Shown one piece after another: positions 60,123 through 64,000 of a stretch of DNA of 64,000 nt (position 1 is the stretch's first letter; each line of letters opens with the position of its first letter). Source of the DNA: DASXRU01 sp034665305 (GTDB lineage Bacteria > Acidobacteriota > Blastocatellia > Pyrinomonadales > Pyrinomonadaceae). The stretch spans positions 186,001-250,000 of the forward strand of contig JAXDFZ010000011.1 of assembly GCA_034665305.1 (NCBI GenBank), read 5' to 3'. The notes under the pieces are model-generated. The model saw nothing but the letters and a program-made list of their open reading frames with translations, made no database searches and was not told the origin of the DNA. Position numbers and translations under genes: made by a program.

Positions 60123-61619
60123 GTGCCGACCCAGGTTGACAAGCGCGCCCATCGAATCCGAAATCGCACGCGCAAGATGCGCACACGCGTGCGGGACACG
60201 CGCCGCGAACTCGAGCGCATCGCCAGCACTCCCACACTCGGCGGACTCTTTCTTTCCTTATTAAAAATTGGTGCGGTGGGTTTTGGTGGCGGCCTGGCCG
60301 TCATCGCACAGATCCGCTCGCTCGCCGTGCAACAGCGGCGTTGGCTGACTGAACAGGAGTTTGCCAACGGTTTCGCCCTCGCTCAAAGCCTGCCCGGCAC
60401 AGCGGCGGGAAACGTCACGACGTACGTGGGCTTGAAAGTTCGCGGCTGGCGCGGCGCGGTGGTAGCGCTCGTCGGATTCATCCTGCCGTCGATGCTGATG
60501 ATGATTGTCCTCGCGATTCTGTATCGCCATCTGCGCTACCTGCCGGATACCGATCGTCTGTTTCATGGATTAGATGCTGCGGTAGTTGCCCTCGTGATCG
60601 TCAGCGCCTGGCGCATCGGGCGCAACACACTCATCAAGCAGTGGCAGTGGCTCGTGGCCGTGATCGCTTGTGTAGTGGTCGCCTTCTTCAGCGCTACCGT
60701 AATTGAAGTCGTCCTGGCCGCCGGGCTGGTCGGAATTTTCATAGACTCGTTTGCCGAAAAGCAGTTGCAGAGGCTCGGCCGCTTACCGGTGGTTAACTCA
60801 CGCCGGAAACGCATCGCAGCGCGCATGACTTTGCAGCGCCGCCGGCGGCGCGCACGCGACATCCACTTCTTTGGTGGATATCTGACTAGGGCGATGGCCG
60901 AAGAGAGGGTGCGGCAGGCGGCAGAGCAGGCGGACGAGGAAGAGCAGGGGCAGGAGGCAGGGGCAGGCGGCGGGAGCACGACCAGCAAGTCGGATATTCC
61001 AGGTGAAGGTCCGAATGGTCCGTCCGGCGTTTCAAGTAAACTTCGATCTGCACTTTTCCTCGGCATAGGAATGCCGTTAGTTGCGAAGTTCGCTTTGCTG
61101 CTCGTTTTGTCGACGATCTTTTTACGGATGGGCTCTATTACGTTCGGCGGCGGCTACGTGATGATTCCTTTGATCGAAGCGGAGGTGGTTGATTCGCATC
61201 ACTGGCTGACGCACCAGGAGTTTGTCGACGCCACGGCCCTGGGGCAGATTACGCCGGGCCCGGTTTTGATTACCGCGACTTTTATCGGTTATCGCGTGGC
61301 GGGAACGCTGGGCGCGATCGTCGCGACGATCAGTATTTTTCTACCGTCGTTCCTGATGACGGTAGTCGCCGGATCGTCTTTGGCGCGCTTTCAAAGCAAC
61401 CGGCTCGTGCAATCTTTTCTTAAGGGAGTTACGCCCGCGGTTGTGGGGTTGCTGGTGGCTGCGGGCATCAGCATTGGTCGAGCCGGAATTCACAACTGGG
61501 TCGGACTGCTGATCGCAATCATAGCCGCCGCAGTCCTGGTGCGGTTTCGCCCGAATGCCGTTTGGGTGATTCTGGGCGCTGGACTATTGCGTTTTCTGAT
61601 CGGCTTCATACAGCCATGA
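60123..61619 (+). CDS. chrA: Chromate transporter, two-domain CHR family
   Basis: A 498-aa membrane protein with two homologous CHR halves. The first has LKIGAVGFGGGLAVIAQI and ALAQSLPGTAAGNVTTYVG; the second has MGSITFGGGYVMIPLIEAE and ALGQITPGPVLITATFIGY. A charged, Glu/Gln/Gly-rich cytoplasmic linker (about residues 225-305) is unusually long. The family exports chromate by analogy with sulfate; the native substrate here may differ. The start is GTG at 60123. Confidence 0.9.
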   Translation: MPTQVDKRAHRIRNRTRKMRTRVRDTRRELERIASTPTLGGLFLSLLKIGAVGFGGGLAVIAQIRSLAVQQRRWLTEQEFANGFALAQSLPGTAAGNVTTYVGLKVRGWRGAVVALVGFILPSMLMMIVLAILYRHLRYLPDTDRLFHGLDAAVVALVIVSAWRIGRNTLIKQWQWLVAVIACVVVAFFSATVIEVVLAAGLVGIFIDSFAEKQLQRLGRLPVVNSRRKRIAARMTLQRRRRRARDIHFFGGYLTRAMAEERVRQAAEQADEEEQGQEAGAGGGSTTSKSDIPGEGPNGPSGVSSKLRSALFLGIGMPLVAKFALLLVLSTIFLRMGSITFGGGYVMIPLIEAEVVDSHHWLTHQEFVDATALGQITPGPVLITATFIGYRVAGTLGAIVATISIFLPSFLMTVVAGSSLARFQSNRLVQSFLKGVTPAVVGLLVAAGISIGRAGIHNWVGLLIAIIAAAVLVRFRPNAVWVILGAGLLRFLIGFIQP

Positions 61620-61634
61620 TTCTCCTGATTCAGG

Positions 61635-61732
61635 TTGTAGGGGCGGCACTCCGTGGCCGCCCCCTTTTTATTTCTTTGCAAGAAATTCAAGCCACTTAAA
61701 AAGGGGGTGGCCACGGAGTGCCACCCCTACAA
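61635..61732. terminator. Terminator-like paired palindrome between convergent genes
   Basis: GTAGGGGCGGCACTCCGTGG then CCGCCCCC is followed by TTTTTATTTC, a good intrinsic terminator for chrA. The mirrored copy GGGGGTGGCCACGGAGTGCC (61704 onward) is preceded on the other strand by a matching T-run, serving the zinc-ribbon gene. The two arms are also reverse complements over about 30 bp. Confidence 0.8.
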
Positions 61733-61741
61733 TCGCCATCG

Positions 61742-61948
61742 TTAGCGGTCGCTGGCAAACGAGAAATTATTGCTGCGGCGTTGCGTGCGGAGGTGATCGT
61801 TGAGAGTGCGGTAATAGCATTTCCAACACTGTCCCGTTGCATCCTCCGTCTTGCTATTTCGCATTTTCGCGTCACACGAGATACAACGAACGCTATATAT
61901 CTGGTCCTCGGCCAGCCCATTTGCTGCTGCTGAATGTTTGTCTCTCAT
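61742..61948 (-). CDS. Small zinc-ribbon protein (68 aa)
   Basis: Two CxxC knuckles, VRCISCDAKMRN and GQCWKCYYRTL, are 19 residues apart and form a likely zinc ribbon; a basic, Asn/Arg-rich tail (RTQRRSNNFSF) follows. The ATG at 61948 is used instead of a frame start at 61978. No signal peptide is visible, so a cytoplasmic nucleic-acid or protein-binding role is possible. I do not recognise a named family. Confidence 0.6.
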   Translation of the reverse strand: MRDKHSAAANGLAEDQIYSVRCISCDAKMRNSKTEDATGQCWKCYYRTLNDHLRTQRRSNNFSFASDR

Positions 61949-61990
61949 GCCTGAATTCTGGACTGCCGGTGTTACCACCAGATGGCTAGC

Positions 61991-62012
61991 TCATTAAATA
62001 GTCATTAAAGGT
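61991..62012 (+). promoter_or_regulatory. Candidate PHO box
   Basis: TCATTAAATAG and TCATTAAAGGT are tandem 11-bp direct repeats, the spacing and core (TCAT-A-rich) of a PhoB half-site pair. They lie 171 bp before the DUF47-pit genes for phosphate uptake. Closer to the gene, TAGACA (62107-62112) and TATATT (62131-62136), 18 bp apart, could be the promoter. Confidence 0.4.
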
Positions 62013-62182
62013 CGCGCGCGCAACCAAGCCGGGCACCCTCCGGTTCCCAGAGCAGCAGTGCCTATTGTTCAGATAAACTTCAGCCAGCGTTCAGGTGGTG
62101 TTCACGTAGACATCGGGTTGTTCGCTGGGCTATATTGCGCTTTCTCTAACTAACCGTCCGGCAAAGGGGTCGAAACCTTAAA

Positions 62183-62806
62183 ATGGGTTTGTTAAATTTT
62201 CTTCCCAAAGAGGAACAGTACTTCGCCCTCTTTATCCAGATGACGGTTTACATCTCCGACGCGGCTCGCGAGCTGAAGGAGATGCTCTCCGACAGAAACC
62301 ACGACTACAAGGAGTACTCCCGGCGTATTAAGGGCCTGGAACACGCGTGCGACGAACTGACGCACAACATTTCCACCAAGTTGAATAAGTCCTTTATTAC
62401 GCCGTTCGATCGCGAAGACATCTACACGATGTCTACCGCCCTCGACGATATCGTCGATTTGATCGATGACGCGGCGAGGGCGATTATCGATTACGACGTG
62501 CAGGAAATTAAGAGTTATGCTCGCGCCTTTGCCGACGTAATCGTGCGCATGGCCGAACAACTGCGTGAAATTGTTTCGATCCTGGAACGTCCAAAAAACA
62601 TTACCCAGCGGCTGGTGGAAATTCATCGTTTGGAGAACGAAGGCGACGACATTTATCACGCCGCGATCAGCGAATTGTTTCACCAGGAGCACGATCCGTT
62701 GACCGTGTTGAAGTGGAAAGAGGTTTACGAAAAACTGGAAGCCGCCGTCGATAGATGCGAGAACGTTGCTAACATCATAGAAAGCGTCCTCATTAAGCAT
62801 ACTTAG
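62183..62806 (+). CDS. DUF47 / PhoU-like Pit accessory protein
   Basis: A 207-aa helical PhoU-fold protein: FLPKEEQYFALFIQMTVYIS, IKGLEHACDELTH, TPFDREDIYTMSTALDDIVD and IHRLENEGDDIYHAAISELF. The conserved E/D-rich metal-binding motifs (ExxxDxxxH and DREDxxxxxxxxDDIxD) are present. Proteins of this family are encoded next to Pit transporters and are thought to tune their activity; pit follows at 62951. Confidence 0.94.
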   Translation: MGLLNFLPKEEQYFALFIQMTVYISDAARELKEMLSDRNHDYKEYSRRIKGLEHACDELTHNISTKLNKSFITPFDREDIYTMSTALDDIVDLIDDAARAIIDYDVQEIKSYARAFADVIVRMAEQLREIVSILERPKNITQRLVEIHRLENEGDDIYHAAISELFHQEHDPLTVLKWKEVYEKLEAAVDRCENVANIIESVLIKHT

Positions 62807-62807
62807 G

Positions 62808-62946
62808 AAGTTTCGAGTTTCGAGTTTCGAGTTTCGGGTTCGGATTTTCGTGAACCGTGAACCGTGAACCGTGAACCGTAAACAGCAAACTTGAAGAAAG
62901 CTGAAACCCCGAAACCCGAAACTCGAAAGTCGAAACTCGAAACTTT
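62808..62946. repeat. Nested heptad-repeat array between DUF47 gene and pit
   Basis: The outer left half AGTTTCGAGTTTCGAGTTTC (62810 onward) mirrors the outer right half CGAAACTCGAAAGTCGAAAC (62921 onward). Inside is CGTGAACCGTGAACCGTGAA (62849 onward), the family seen beside truA. All units are 7 bp. The array ends about 8 nt before the pit ATG; TTTCTCC fills the gap. An in-frame pit extension from 62891 would be repeat-encoded. Confidence 0.88.
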
Positions 62947-62950
62947 CTCC

Positions 62951-63997
62951 ATGACCGCCACGTTCGCCTTTGTCATTGCCCTGCTCGCGCTCGCGCTGAT
63001 TTTCGATTACATCAACGGGTTTCACGACGCCGCGAATTCGATCGCGACGGTGGTCTCAACTCGCGTGCTTTCGCCGGGCATGGCCGTCCTCTGGGCAGCG
63101 TTCTTTAACTTTGTCGCTTTCGCTGTGTTCGGCACTCGCGTAGCCAAGGCGATCGGCGATGGCGTCAGGATGGATCTGATCGCTCCGGACCAGCGCCTCA
63201 ATGTGCTGTTGTGTGCGCTGCTCGGCGCAATTATCTGGAACCTGATTACGTGGTATTTGGGTTTGCCAACTTCCAGTTCGCACGCGCTCCTCGGCGGTTA
63301 CGCCGGGGCCGGTATTGCGGCTTACGGCGGGATTCACGGATTATTGAAAGCGGAAGTTTGGATGCGAACGTTGAAGTTCATCGTGCTGTCGCCGCTGATT
63401 GGAATGGTGCTTGGTTTCGCTTTGATGGTTGCGGTCCATTGGATTTTTCGACGGTTCACTCCCAAGCGTGTTGATGGCATCTTTCGCACGGGCCAACTCT
63501 TTTCGGCGGCCGCGTTTTCCCTTGGACACGGCGGTAACGACGCGCAAAAAACCATGGGCATCATCACCGCCGTGCTGACCGCCGGCGGCATCGCGGGACT
63601 CACCTATGGTCCCAATGGCACATTGCCGCCGATACCGCTGTGGGTCGTCTTGAGTGCGCACGCGGCAATAGCCCTGGGCACACTGTCGGGCGGCTGGCGC
63701 ATCGTGCACACCATGGGTTCCAAGATAACCAAACTCAAACCCATCGGCGGTTTCTGTGCGGAGACAGGCGCCGCGCTCACCCTGGCTTACGTCACACTCA
63801 CGGGCACACCGGTTTCAACTACGCACACGATCACCGGCGCGATTGTGGGTGTGGGCGCCACGCGCCGTCTCTCGGCCGTGAAGTGGGGGGTCGCCGGACG
63901 CATCGTATGGGCCTGGATTCTTACCATTCCCGCCGCCGGCCTTATTGCCGCCATCTCGTTCTGGATCATCCGCGCCATTCATCAGCTCGCCGGTTAG
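62951..63997 (+). CDS. pit: Inorganic phosphate transporter, Pit family
   Basis: Low-affinity phosphate permease, 348 aa, with about ten membrane helices. The two signature repeats are FDYINGFHDAANSIATVVST (residues 19-38) and SLGHGGNDAQKTMGII in the second half; GLPTSSSHALLGGYAGAG and GTPVSTTHTITGAIVGVG are the paired SS/TH motifs. The ATG at 62951 gives the normal N-terminus. Its stop lies just inside the right edge of the window. Coupled with the preceding DUF47 gene. Confidence 0.95.
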   Translation: MTATFAFVIALLALALIFDYINGFHDAANSIATVVSTRVLSPGMAVLWAAFFNFVAFAVFGTRVAKAIGDGVRMDLIAPDQRLNVLLCALLGAIIWNLITWYLGLPTSSSHALLGGYAGAGIAAYGGIHGLLKAEVWMRTLKFIVLSPLIGMVLGFALMVAVHWIFRRFTPKRVDGIFRTGQLFSAAAFSLGHGGNDAQKTMGIITAVLTAGGIAGLTYGPNGTLPPIPLWVVLSAHAAIALGTLSGGWRIVHTMGSKITKLKPIGGFCAETGAALTLAYVTLTGTPVSTTHTITGAIVGVGATRRLSAVKWGVAGRIVWAWILTIPAAGLIAAISFWIIRAIHQLAG

Positions 63998-64000
63998 AGT

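Overview
The window looks like chromosomal DNA of a Gram-negative, mid-to-high GC bacterium, most likely an acidobacterium (Blastocatellia-like). This is inference from gene content: RseP, a TonB-type C-terminal domain, an exported SpoIVB/S55 protein, a large SpoIID/LytB protein, a VIT-domain remnant, a GnnA-like oxidoreductase, and intergenic spaces packed with palindromic repeats. There is no rRNA and no transposase gene; one tRNA gene (Phe) is present.

Layout. 1-1465: end of pyrE, then truA. 1704-5859: a glycan/lipid sugar cluster (methyltransferase, epimerase, GT2 glycosyltransferase, membrane glycosyltransferase). 6399-12567: the conserved envelope/isoprenoid block uppS-cdsA-(small membrane protein)-dxr-rseP-ispG. 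12584-16016 (minus strand): a 31-aa membrane peptide, miaA, hfq, tmk and holB. 16038-25643 (minus strand): a TIR/TonB fusion, glutaredoxin, Uma2 nuclease-like protein, SpoIID protein, a decayed MFS transporter, a serine hydrolase, a Gfo/Idh oxidoreductase, a serine-less alpha/beta hydrolase and mobA. 25994-33771: S55 protein, a collapsed VIT gene between two copies of a composite repeat, rsmG, a PLP decarboxylase, a coiled-coil peptide and an exported dikinase-like protein. 33859-44711: an enoyl-CoA-type SDR and a broken-up tryptophan pathway (trpE; PPIase; ankyrin lipoprotein; trpG-D-C-F; a GGDEF protein; trpB-A). 45010-47654: recA with its terminator, and an amidohydrolase. 47981-50504: tRNA-Phe followed by an AT-richer accessory stretch (uncharacterised protein, cREC receiver protein, DnaC-like ATPase). 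50536-56025: TPR protein, carB, CoA-binding protein, mogA. 56354-59956: an uncharacterised secreted cassette (Cys-rich peptide, membrane redoxin, two exported proteins). 60123-63997: chrA, a zinc-ribbon peptide, and the DUF47-pit phosphate uptake pair.

Three things stand out. First, seven intergenic arrays of 7-bp-period repeats, mostly arranged as inverted halves, sit between co-directional genes; six end 6-12 nt before the next start codon. Second, the Cys-rich peptide plus redoxin cassette may be an undescribed disulfide-peptide system. Third, a cytoplasmic TIR domain is fused through a coiled coil and one membrane helix to a periplasmic TonB-type domain. Many other spaces hold paired palindromes of at least ten families, several present in two or three copies.
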